Positions 44,254 to 54,465 of a stretch of 64,000 nt of DNA are shown one piece after another. The first letter of the stretch is position 1, and each line of letters begins with the position of its first letter. The stretch is from Pomphorhynchus laevis. Lineage: Eukaryota; Acanthocephala; Palaeacanthocephala; Echinorhynchida; Pomphorhynchidae. Below the pieces are notes generated by a model. It was not told the origin of the DNA, searched no databases, and worked only from the letters and a program-made list of their open reading frames with translations. Both the position numbers and the translations under genes were made by a program. The DNA lies in contig WNNJ02001312.1 in the NCBI GenBank assembly GCA_012934845.2, positions 42,122 through 106,121 on the forward strand. The letters are read 5' to 3'.

Positions 44254-47223
44254 TTATAAGATAACAAATATAAAGTCAGAACAGTTGTCTTTCTTCTTAT
44301 TTCTTGAGCTGCTTAAAATTTCATTGATTGGCTCGAATTGATTGTACGTGACACAGGTGCGCATCGTCAGCCGAAATAAGCCTATAAGCCTACCCCACTT
44401 CAGCGTATCTATTGTTTTTAAAGATAAACAAGACAAATGAGCACAGGAAAATACATGTAAGAGTGATGAGCATGCTGTGTTGCAAAAACAGCGTACACAA
44501 GTTGATGATCGTTCATGTATGATTCTTCCTTTTTTACAGAACTTGGGGTGATATCCGTCAAGCGAAGCTCTCCAGATTAAAGTGCGCTTACTTGCGAGAG
44601 GGCTACGCCAAGCTGTTTGAAGAAAAGCAGGAGTCTGATCGATATCCTGATCAAGTTTAAGTACTTTGCCGTCAAATAAATTTAGATTTTTAAGAAAACC
44701 ATCAGTCAAAGGAAGATTCATCTCTTTCTGCAATGAAACTGATAAAGGAGGCAACCTTGCTAGAACTTGAACAGCCGTGGATGAAGTTTTTGGAGATACG
44801 CCTACCAACCTTTTTATAAATCTTGACAGGCACTTATCTAACTGGTAAAAGTTTTCTGAAGTCAAGTCTACCCAGATACAAGCTAGTCCATATTGTAGTC
44901 TTGGAAGCAACATTATATAAAAATATCGTAACCCTGCCTCAAAAGATAATTTGCCTAGTTCGGACAGTCCAGATGTTGCCTTCACAATTTTATCACATTT
45001 AAGTTCAAAATGTTGATAAAAAGACCATCTAGCTGTGATTAACATTCCAAGATACAGATACTTCGATTCAAAATCGAGCGGAGCGTCTTGATAGCATAGA
45101 ATGTCCGATCGACTTAGTCGACCTCCTCTTCGGAACTTAATTATCTTAGACTTTTCACTGTTCACTCGAATACGATTAGTAAAACAGAACGCTGAGAGCG
45201 AGTTTAAAGCTACTTGGGCATTAGAAATAGATTTGGAAATAATAGCAAGATCGTCTGCATATAATACACATGAAATATCTAAAAGATTGTGACTTAGACT
45301 GCTAGGAAGATCAGCAATGAAGAAACTGAATAACAAAGGACTTAGAGGGTCGCCCTGAAGGACACCACGATTGGCAAGAAACTCATTCGAATAATTTATG
45401 CCGTCAAAAATGCGAAGAACGTTTGGTTGCAAAATAGAATTCAATAAATAAAGAATAGGACCGCCTAAACCTACACTACGCGCTAACTTTTCTAAGAGAA
45501 GTTTTCTATCAACTGAGTCGAAAGCTTTTTGGAAATCAATAAAAATAACATAAATAGATCGATGTTGTTGAAATGCGTCTATTACAGATCGTCTAACAGT
45601 GTTTATTGCATCTGTCGTTGATCTATTAGGTCGAAAACCATACTGCTCTTCTGGGAGAGAATCATGACAATGTTGAATTAATCTGGAAGCAATAACGTGT
45701 GTTAAAAATTTATAGCAATGATTCAGAAGTGTAATTCCACGATATGAGTTTTCTGATTCTGGGTCGCCTTTACCTTTATAAAGTACTTTGATAATACCAT
45801 CTCTCCAACCACATGGAAATGGAGCACCTAATAAAAGACAATTAAAGAAGTATGTCCAAAAATGAGCAAGACAGAAGAAATATTGTTTAATTTGCTCGAC
45901 ACAAAGAAGATCGGATCCCGCAGCTTTACGAGGAGCCATGTTGCGAAGAGCTATTGACAGCTCATTAACCGAGAATAACTTGTTTAGTGGATCAACGTTT
46001 AACGGTACAAATGAATATATTGAGATTGATGACAAATCCACAAAGTCTGGATCGTAGAGTAACGTGGAAAAGTGTGTAAATCACTTAAAGAGAGGAATGC
46101 GATAACTTAGGTGATTCTTATTATCAGAGATCTTCCATGGTTTCTTTTTAGCTTTTTCCAGAAGCTTTATTTCGTCATTAAGCTTGACACCTTCTCTAAA
46201 TTTCTCTATTAATATACAGTACTTTCTTCGAAGCCTTAAATAATTTGGACGCACTAAAGGCTCGTAGCGCAACTCCCCAGACAATCGCAAAATATGATTC
46301 TTTAACTTTTTTAAATGCAGTGGCTTAGCCGAAACCTTATGATTAGGAATTTGACAACCCTTTTTAACGCAAGCAGATAGTAGCGTAGATCTAACACAAG
46401 AGAAACTATCAGGAAGGTTTCCTTCGTGAAGGAGCAATAAAGCTCTTGAAACTAGATTATAATCGATTAAAAATGGCTTAATCTGTCTGCTTAAGATAGC
46501 TGTGGGTTTAGTCTGCTGAATGGGTGCATCAATACATTTAATTATGCAAGAGACTGGCTTGTGTTTTCGCCTCAGTGACCATTCTGAAGAAAGCTCGAGA
46601 TGGACATCGTGAATGCCCACATTCGAAAAACCTATATCTAAACAACTGCCGTTGTAAGCCTCGTTGGACCAACCTTCTTCGGGAACGAATAGAAACATAT
46701 TTCTGGATAGAAAGAAATTAGCAACTCGTTCTAACTTATTATGTAAAGGTACTGAGAAGCGAGCGTTAAAATCCCCTGCAACAATAAGAGGAGAATCAAT
46801 TGGGATATCTTCGAGAAGCTTAGACACTTCGTCAATTATATCAGTAGCGGAGAAGGAAGGACGAAAGTAGCATCCCACTATAGTAAACTGAGGGGTAGTT
46901 ATGCATATAGAGTTATCTGAATAACTGGTAGACCATGCAACAAAACGGTGACTTAAAGTAACGGTCAGACCTCCAATTAAACGACCTCTCTGTCCCAATA
47001 AAGCTGGAATATCAAAACTGTAAAAATCCGGTAGGAGGGATACAGGGGATGAACAAAAAGTTTCATTCAAAATTAGAAAATCAAAACAGGAAAACCAAGA
47101 TTTTATTCCCTCATTAAGGAGACTTTGCAAGCCTTCGACATTAAAGATTAGCAATTTCAAGATTGTAATGACTCTTATTGAACATGGAGACTTTATTCTC
47201 AGATAGTCATATAGGGGCAGCAA
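44254..47223 (-). pseudogene. APE-LINE copy 2 ORF2: endonuclease and RT
   Basis: 47223-46081 is the endonuclease: LLIFNVEGLQS, LNETFCSSP (catalytic Glu), VGCYFRPSFSA, IVAGDFNARF (GDFNA motif), SCLDIGFSN (catalytic Asp) and the final RRKHKPV His. A single TGA (46081-46083) stands where copy 3 has Trp (EQW). The same frame then runs 46041-44254: KAAGSDLLCVEQIK, GWRDGIIKVLYKGKGD, NSYRGITLLNHCYKFL, QYGFRPNRSTTDAI, FIDFQKAFDSVD, NRGVLQGDPLSPLLFS, CVLYADDLAII, KIIKFRRGGR, and the finger CVRCFCNTACSSLLHVFSCAH. Relative to ORF1 this frame is offset by two bases after the UGA, whereas in copy 3 it is in line, so one indel is likely near 47150-47200. Confidence 0.85.
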
Positions 47224-48301
47224 CCGATAAAGCCTCTGGAACTTTCTCGTTGTGTTGCTGTTTTGAAAGCTTTATTATTCTATTGTTACGAATATAGAAT
47301 ACTGCTGAAAGATCATAATTGCGTTTTAAGGTTAACTGTCTACGTAATTCTTTTTGAGCTTCTCTCTCTATTGGGGAAAGATCCGGGTTTATAAACACTT
47401 TCATAAACCGAGCAGAATTCTTCAATTTGTAAGCATTTCTTAAGATAAATTGAGAATACGATTCATTTGTGGTCACTAGTAACCATGCTGGAATATCAGT
47501 TTTCCTAGATATAAATCTCTTAAGTTTCACATTTAAATCCAAAGGTACTTTAACTCCCAATTCCTTAAATAGCTCATCAACAAGTTCTCTATCGCTGTCT
47601 GAATTCTGTAGACCACTTATAATGACGTTTTGAGATCGACGAGACTCCCTATCACTTTGCTGTAGAAGTTTTAATGGAGGAAGTTCTTTTTGAAGATGAG
47701 AAGTAGCAAATATTGACCTGGCGACCTCTCTTCTTACAACACCTGCAAATGATGGAATACGCGGATTGCCGACATCATCATTAATACTAATCGCATTACC
47801 ATATTGTTTGGAATTTTCCAAAGATCCACGAACCAAGCAATTTTTTAGCTGTTCCTGAATATTACAGATTTCTCTCTTTACCTCAGAAATAGCAAGCTTC
47901 GCCTCATCGACGGACTGTTTAGTCAAGTGAAGACGTTCTGCCGAACACTGACCGCAGAGAAAATCTTTCAAAAAGAACTCTCTATCAACACTACGTGGAG
48001 CTTTGACAAGGGTTCGTACGGAGCATTTTGAAGCAGTACATTTTATGTCCAGAGTGACAAATAAAGATGTGTCTATATAATCAGGCGTCGTTGAAGGTAG
48101 AAGGCTATTTCGGTTGGCACACCTATCATTCGGTAAACAGTCCACACATGCCGGCGTCGTTGAAGGTAGAAGGCTATTTCGGTTGGCACACCTATCATTA
48201 GGTAAACAGTCCACACATGCACGACCAGATTTCACACATGAGCAATTTTTGCAGTAAGCGTTTTGTCCATTACATGCACAGCAATGAGGATGAGAAGTCA
48301 T
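47207..48301 (-). CDS. APE-LINE copy 2 ORF1 (364 aa)
   Basis: Opens MTSHPHCCACNGQNAYCKNC, then CVKSGRACVDCLPNDRC: the Cys-rich module. A 72-bp tandem duplication follows (ACVDCLPNDRCANRNS twice; 48089-48231). Residues 60-140 contain KCSVRTLVKAPRSVDREFF and a short Cys pair. From about 225 an RRM-like ORF1 domain: RRSQNVIISGLQNSD, LKRFISRKTDIPAWLLV, SPIEREAQKELRRQLTLKR, FYIRNNRIIKL. The product should coat the element RNA. The stop is TGA in the context ATATGACTA, exactly as in copy 3. Intact frame. Confidence 0.85.
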   Translation of the reverse strand: MTSHPHCCACNGQNAYCKNCSCVKSGRACVDCLPNDRCANRNSLLPSTTPACVDCLPNDRCANRNSLLPSTTPDYIDTSLFVTLDIKCTASKCSVRTLVKAPRSVDREFFLKDFLCGQCSAERLHLTKQSVDEAKLAISEVKREICNIQEQLKNCLVRGSLENSKQYGNAISINDDVGNPRIPSFAGVVRREVARSIFATSHLQKELPPLKLLQQSDRESRRSQNVIISGLQNSDSDRELVDELFKELGVKVPLDLNVKLKRFISRKTDIPAWLLVTTNESYSQFILRNAYKLKNSARFMKVFINPDLSPIEREAQKELRRQLTLKRNYDLSAVFYIRNNRIIKLSKQQHNEKVPEALSVAAPI

Positions 48302-48370
48302 TATATTTCCTTGTGTGTTTACGTTTGTAATTTTTAATTTGTGTATTTACTTTAGATCTGTGGATTTACT

Positions 48371-49388
48371 TTTTAAGCTTATAGAATATGAATTTGTTCA
48401 TAACTGTTTAAAAAATAAATCTAAATTATATAAAGATATGGAATATATGTTTCGATTTATTGATGATATATGTGTATTTAATTCTAATAATTTTTATTTA
48501 ATAAGTTAACTAATTTATTTAGAAAGCCTAATTCTTAACAAAACCAATATTAATGATAAAGAAGGTATATATCTATATATGAACATTAAATAAACATGAA
48601 CTAAAACTACTATTAATTTATATCGTAAAGATGACATAAATTTACAAATTTAATTTGTAAAATTAAATATGAAAATTAAATTTGATTGTAATTAGACAAA
48701 TTAAACTACTTTTAATTTGTCTTAAATATGACATATTTAAATTTACAAGAAACATATTTTTGAATGAGCATTCATGCATACCATATAATATAAAATATAA
48801 TACATTAAATAATGAAATTTTAAGAATTGCAACAATATGTAATGATATTGGCTTTCTTCAAAATCATTTAAATAATTTAATAGATACATATTTTAAACTA
48901 GGTTACTATAAAAATAACATCAAGCAGAAAATAGTTAGATATATAAATCAACACAATAATATTAAAAATAAATTTAAACTCTTTAGTGCCAAATTTTTAT
49001 GGATGGATAATAAATAATATACTTTGTATTAATAAGATGAATAAGATATTATATAATCAAATTTTAAAAGAGAAAATATGTCCTTAGCACGTTTTTGGCC
49101 CCGCTGCTATGTTAGGTTTAGGAATTAGGGGCATAAACCTGATAACATAGAAGTTCCTCCTGATGACCTATAATCCTTATTCTTATACAATGTCTGATAT
49201 TTATTAGTCAATTCATAAAAATGACTATTATTTTAAATTTCAGTTTTTTATTTTAACTTGATTTAAATTATATAAAATCTTGTAACAATTATTTATTATA
49301 AAATATTATTAAATTTTGATTTTGCATTATTATGTTTTGTTTATTTTATAATTATATTAATTGTAGACATGGTTAGCTGATTTGATTT
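48371..49388 (+). mobile_element. Naiad fragment in block A copy 3
   Basis: Resumes at aagcttatagaatatgaatt immediately right of the APE-LINE. RT remnant 48371-48509 (DMEYMFRFIDDICVF), a damaged middle with a local duplication (48640-48740), open stretch 48682-49017 ending FLWMDNK, then the pLTR at about 49090-49388. Confidence 0.85.
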
Positions 49389-51851
49389 TCTGAAGATGAT
49401 CAAGGAGCTATCGAAATATCGTGAATCTTTGTAATAAAACTAATCTCACTCTTTTCTTCACACCTATAAATTAAAAAAGCTCTGAAGCAAAAATAAATTA
49501 ATGTTTTTGATAGTCGTCGAAACGTTGGCAAGTTGTAGTAAATATCCGGCTTTTCATTACTATAACGATTTTAACAAGGATCTTAATAATATATTTTTAA
49601 TGAAAGATAACGGCGATATAGTAAGGTTGCTAATTTGTGCAAACTTAATTTTTAGTGCGTGTTAAGTTATGTGAGTTTGGATAGCTGTCATTTAAACGAA
49701 ATGCTGTCAATAGACTAACAAATTGTAATCGTCATTGCTATAGAAATGTAAAATCACAATTATTTCCAACTTGAAACACACTTTTGAGTTTTTCAATTTG
49801 TGTGTAGATAATTTACACACAAAACAGATATAGAGCTAGAGTATAAATTCAAATTTCTAAGATTTTTTTGTAAGAAACGAGAGAAAAATCCAAACAGGTA
49901 AGTTTTAAATTTCAGTATCAAACATTAAACGCTGCATATGCCGATATAGGTAGTATCTATATTTACCGCTAAGCTACTAAAGATCTTTTGTAAAATAAGG
50001 TACACAATAAATAACTATTAAATTCATATTTTATAAACTTATTTACTTACAATCAATTGATTATGTTTAAATCGTACAACTTACATATCGATGTATTGCT
50101 TAAATAATGTTTAACAGTTATTATGACCATTTGTGTAATTGATGTTTTAATGCACACTTACTTACAAAAATGGACACGCTAAACTTGTATCAACGAGTAC
50201 TTTTAGTTTTCCATCATAAATTAATGAAATTATTTGTATTTTAAAATATGAGATAAATCATCATATCAGATACATTAGAAAAGTACCGCAAATTGATTGA
50301 TCATGATTTGTAACATCAAAGAATCAATATTTAGCGTATCTATTATAGTCATGAATTCTTTATTATTTAGTCATTAGGCTTAAACAATTATAACTTTCGT
50401 CTAGTTCCTATAATGTTTTGAAACCAGATAACTATGCAATAATTTTAGTAATTGCTTAAAAATATCAACAAAGGTTCATCGCATTTACAGTTTGCGTTTC
50501 GTCAATCTACTCAAACACAATTTATAATTTGAAAGAAATCGAAAAGCACAAACATCATTCTGAAAATGTTTCCTTGGTAAGCTGAAAACCATAACCGAAA
50601 CAATCAGCCAGCAGATTTAATGTTTTAGTTAAAAACATCAAAATGTTGCTCGGGAATTTTCTCGTGCATATTTGAACAAATTTATCTGCAGTTTTACGAC
50701 TTATTCGAAAAATTTAAAAAAATAAACAACTATGCGTCATCAAATTTTCAAAATCAATTTTCTTCTGTTCTTTATAATTCTCAAGTTCAATTTAAAAATA
50801 TTAATTTATTATTTAAAATATTAATGGTTTAAAGATGCTTGTAGAAGCAAGCCAAATTTAAAATTAAATTTGTATTGCCGATCTCGTGGATTATTGCCGG
50901 TGAAATTAACTGACGATCAACAATTTTACCGATATATTTTTGTAAATATTGTAAATTTTATATTTAGAAAATTCAAATTTTAAAAATTTACTATTTTTGT
51001 ACATAAAATAGAAGAAAATTTATTAAATCGATTAAAAATGTGAAGAGTTTTATAAATATTTAGTGTAACATTTTTTACACAATTTAATAGATAATTAATC
51101 ACAATCAAATCAAATGATTTTATGAAAATATTGTTAACGACAAAAACGTTATTTTTCTAACTTATTAAATTAAACTTTATTAAACTTATTAAATTTATTA
51201 AACTTTATTAAACTTATTAAATTTTTTCTAACTTATTAAATTCCAAATGTAATATAAATTTATAAAGTTGAATATAAAGTTTAAATATAAAGTTTCAAAT
51301 ATAAAGTTGAAAATTAAATTTAAAATATAAAGTTAAGAATCTGATTGATTTAATATGCTTTTAATCTACATGAAATTTATACAAATTTTTCTGACTTTGG
51401 ATAAATGTACATTTTCTGTCTATTTCTATACAAATTATTTTGATTAAAAATACAAGGTTAAAAATTAATTTGATACATTTCACATTAACCAATTGCTCAC
51501 ATTAATAGTTTGAGCAATTGCTTCTAATCGGATAATAGACGCGATAGTTTTGAAAAAATAAGTATATTCGGGTATTTGTCTGCTTCGTGAGTTCAGAGAA
51601 AGAACGTATGTTGCTGTTGGGCCTTGTAGTAAATACTGATCTCGTTGTAATGAGAAAAGTTTAATCGGCGGTTGTCAAATTGATATAACAATTTATGTGT
51701 GTCTTCTCGACAATTGAAATAATTGTCACGCTTGAAATTTGAAGTAATCCAAGTAACGATAAAATGAATTTAACAAATAGACAAATTATTTATAAATAAC
51801 TAAACAACATGACAGTGCATATATATAAATTGAGTAAAACAACTTTCATGT

Positions 51852-52158
51852 ATTTGGCCCCGCTGCTATGTTGGGTAGAGGAGTTAGGGGCCGAAACCTG
51901 ATAGCATAGCAGTTCCTCCTGATGACCTCTAATTCTTATTCTGATACAACGTCTGTTATTTATTAGTCAATTCATAAAAATGACGTTTATTTTAAATTTT
52001 ATTTTTTATTTTTATTTTTTAACTTGATTAAAATTATAGAAAATCTAAAAACAATTATTAATTTTATTATTTAATTATTAAATTTTGATTTAGCATTATT
52101 ATGTTTTGTTTATTTTATAATTATATAACAATACGTAGACTCAGTTAGCTGATTTAAT
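51852..52158 (+). repeat. Solo Naiad pseudo-LTR
   Basis: About 307 bp, closely matching the pLTR of 20699-24474 and not the older pLTR at 49090, so it arrived later. It opens at TTGGCCCC and ends ctcagttagctgatttaatt. Compared with copies 1 and 2 it replaces about 60 bp (tctttttaacag ... gagtggtt), that is the leader and first codons of the small gene. Short matches at both borders (catgtat on the left, ttcatc on the right) suggest microhomology. Confidence 0.9.
51856..51912 (+). ncRNA. Pseudoknot-like fold at the start of the Naiad pLTR
   Basis: Two helices interleave: GGCCCC (51856-51861) with GGGGCC (51887-51892), and CTGCTATG (51863-51870) with CATAGCAG (51905-51912). In the diverged repeats at about 29015, 39745 and 49095 the first pairing survives as GCCCC/GGGGC and the second as CTATGTT/AACATAG. 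The 5' strands lie side by side and the 3' strand of helix 1 precedes that of helix 2, the order of P1 and P2 in HDV-like ribozymes. I find no good hairpins in the P3 or P4 positions, so this is only a candidate. Confidence 0.35.
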
Positions 52159-52188
52159 TCATCAACGAGCGGGGCTAGTAACCAACCA

Positions 52189-52500
52189 ATGGATATGGAG
52201 GCAGCTTGTAGCAATGGGGGCTTTAACTACAAAATGCAGCAGATAGGATTTGCACTGTTGTGTCAATCTTCAAACCAGATCCTTAATCAGTAAGTTTTAG
52301 TATTCGCTTTTAAATAATTTAATTTTTGTAGGTCTCTTGGTATATTACTCGTTATTGGATTCCCGGCGGCAGTGGTTATATTGATATTTGTTCTTTCGGC
52401 AATTTTATGCAGTCAATGTGCAAAACGAAGAAATATGAGCAAGAAACAATACGGCAGGTACTATGTCGAGTCGCGTAGAAGAAGAAGCTACAGCAGATGA
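52189..52500 (+). CDS. Small membrane-protein gene, block A copy 3, with displaced 5' end
   Basis: The original start codon and first codons are gone, replaced by the solo pLTR. The first in-frame ATG is at 52189 (Met 14 of copy 1, MDMEAACSNGG). Exon 1 remnant 52189-52289, 42-bp intron 52290-52331, exon 2 52332-52500. The predicted product is 89 aa with the transmembrane helix (P-A-A-V-V-I against P-T-A-V-A-I in copy 1) and basic tail intact (RRRRSYSR). The TATA box region survives at about 51815, now some 370 bp upstream. It may be silent or driven from within the pLTR. Confidence 0.5.
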
Positions 52501-53770
52501 CAATAATTCAAGGCAACCTTAAAAAACATCTATATAAATGAACTATCATTTTGTTTGAAGAGAATTATGTGAACCAAAAAGTTGCTTTTTAAGTGTTCGT
52601 TATATACAATTGATGCAAGTTAATTTCTGCATTTTGAGTCGTAAATTATAGTTAAAAATAGAAATGTTTATTCCATATTTTTCAACTGTTGAACGGTTTG
52701 TATAATTTGGTAGTTATTAAACAACAAATCAAAATAAAACCCTTCATGTATAATAGCTGACGTCTTATTACTGTGCTCACCGCCACATCCACTGAAGGAA
52801 TTTAATAACCCTTAGGGATTCTGTTTGGCAGATAAGTTATTATTGATATGTAGTTTAAACTGGTAAAAAATTGGTTTCTGTCAAAAATATTATAAACAGA
52901 AAATACAGTTTACAAAATAAGATTAAAAAATTATTCAGTTATTTATAAAATAAAAGGATTAAAGCATAATTCTAAAAGAAAATATGGCATCAAAAGGCTA
53001 TATTTCATTGGTGTTTTAAATGATTGTTTTTATTTATTTATCAGAGTACTAGCAAAGTTTACACAAGAATTATAAAAAACTATATTGCTAATCAATTAGT
53101 ATGGTCATGGAGGTGAATTTGGTGATTGCAAATGCAATCTAGTAATGAATTTTGTTTAATAAAATTTTTAACTTAGTTTGTTATTAAAAGTTACAGTTTT
53201 AGTGTTTTGGCAAAAATGAGTATGTAAGAGTTAGTTTTACTTGACTGATTAATGTTCAAATGAATATTCCTAAATATTCAGTATGTAATCCAGTCTGTCT
53301 CAGCGAAGCAGAAGTTGCGTTGACGATTTCAAATACTATGGATCGTTTATAAGATACACCAAATTTCCGCATTGGAAAGTGTATGACTGTTCATAGACGG
53401 CACATTATTTTCGATAATTCATGTGATCTACGTTCAAAAATCGTAGCTATGATATATTATATATTCTAAATATATGTCTATGATAGATATAATTATATAA
53501 ATATTTAATATTGAATTAATTTTTCTTTCGTTTTATTGTTCCTTTGTATATTCAAATATATTTAAATTAACGAATATCTGTGATTGAGAACTATTCATTT
53601 TGTTTTGTAGTAATAGCAGCTTGTAGTAAGTTTTCATATTATTTTTTATTGGTCGGTTTTGATTGGTTTTTCGTATTCCTTCATTGGTTGGTTTCATATT
53701 ATTCTCGTGTGATTCTTTTAATCTTATAATTATTAATGATATTATTATAATATTATGCTCCATCAATGTG
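52501..53770. other. Gene-free part of block A copy 3
   Basis: Matches 32082-33580 minus the 0.24-kb insert. Nothing coding recognised. Confidence 0.55.
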
Positions 53771-53783
53771 TTAGTGCGGTGCA

Positions 53784-54440
53784 TTGAATACTCTCCCGCA
53801 TGTATTTTCTTGTCCTCAGTGCGGCCTTCCTTCGATGAGACACGACATTGTACGCGACCTCATTGCACAAAATCTCTTAAAAATTTGCAACAATGTTCAA
53901 ATTGAACCCACGCTGAGTCCAATTAATACGAAGGTTCGCTTTACTAACAACGTGACAACAACCGATAGAAAGGCAAGACTCGACATTGTGTGTTCCGAGC
54001 TCTATGGAGACAGGACAGAGTGTACTTTTCTTGACATATGCGTTTTTAACCCACACGCTCAGTCCAATACCTCAAGGAGCATAACTTCTTGCTTTGAATT
54101 TCATGCGTCGCGAAAAAGGAGCAAATATCTTGAAAGAATCGTGGAGGTCAAGCATGCTCCTTTTACTCCCGTTATCCTCTCAAGTTACGGTGAAATAGGC
54201 AAAGAATGCGAACACTGTTCCAAAAGATAGCAGATGAAACGGCTCGGAAACACCTGACTTTGTACGCAGACGAAATTCGAAAACTACGATCTCGCATCGG
54301 CGTGTTTCTCGCAAAGATGTGTTCGCGCTGCATCCGCGCTCCACTTCTGCAATCAATCGTCCTTGCGGAATTTATCGTCCACATTTATCTGATTGAATAA
54401 ATTAATTAAAGGATCCATTTGCGGGTTACCTTTTGAATTG
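53784..54440 (+). pseudogene. RLE-LINE copy c: finger, endonuclease and 3' end
   Basis: 53784-54230 parallels 33595-34041 (CPQCGLPSMRHD, ARLDIVCSELYG, TFLDICVFNPHAQ). After a one-base frame break at about 54205 the C-terminus continues at 54206-54400 (TLFQKIADETARK, RIGVFLAKMCSRCIRAPLL). The 3' untranslated end holds ccatttgcggg and stops in ATTATTATTGTTATTATT (about 54447-54465), where copy d begins. Confidence 0.85.
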
Positions 54441-54465
54441 TAAAATTATTATTGTTATTATTATA

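Larger units (their letters stand above)
44195..48370 (-). mobile_element. APE-LINE copy 2, nearly full length
   Basis: ORF1 and ORF2 (endonuclease, RT, C-terminal finger) are complete in outline. The 5' leader is only about 65 bp (48302-48368, including agatctaaagtaaataca, shared with copy 3). The 3' end is CTCTACATTATTAT at about 44197, in an AATATCAT microsatellite. On the right it interrupts Naiad sequence at 48371. Few breaks: one nonsense codon and one frame offset in ORF2. Confidence 0.9.
48371..54440 (+). repeat. Segmental duplication, block A copy 3
   Basis: Same order as copy 1. It differs by a solo Naiad pLTR at 51852-52158 and by lacking the 32390 insert. It keeps the RLE-LINE fragment to its natural 3' end. 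49389-51850 is gene-free spacer. Confidence 0.9.
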
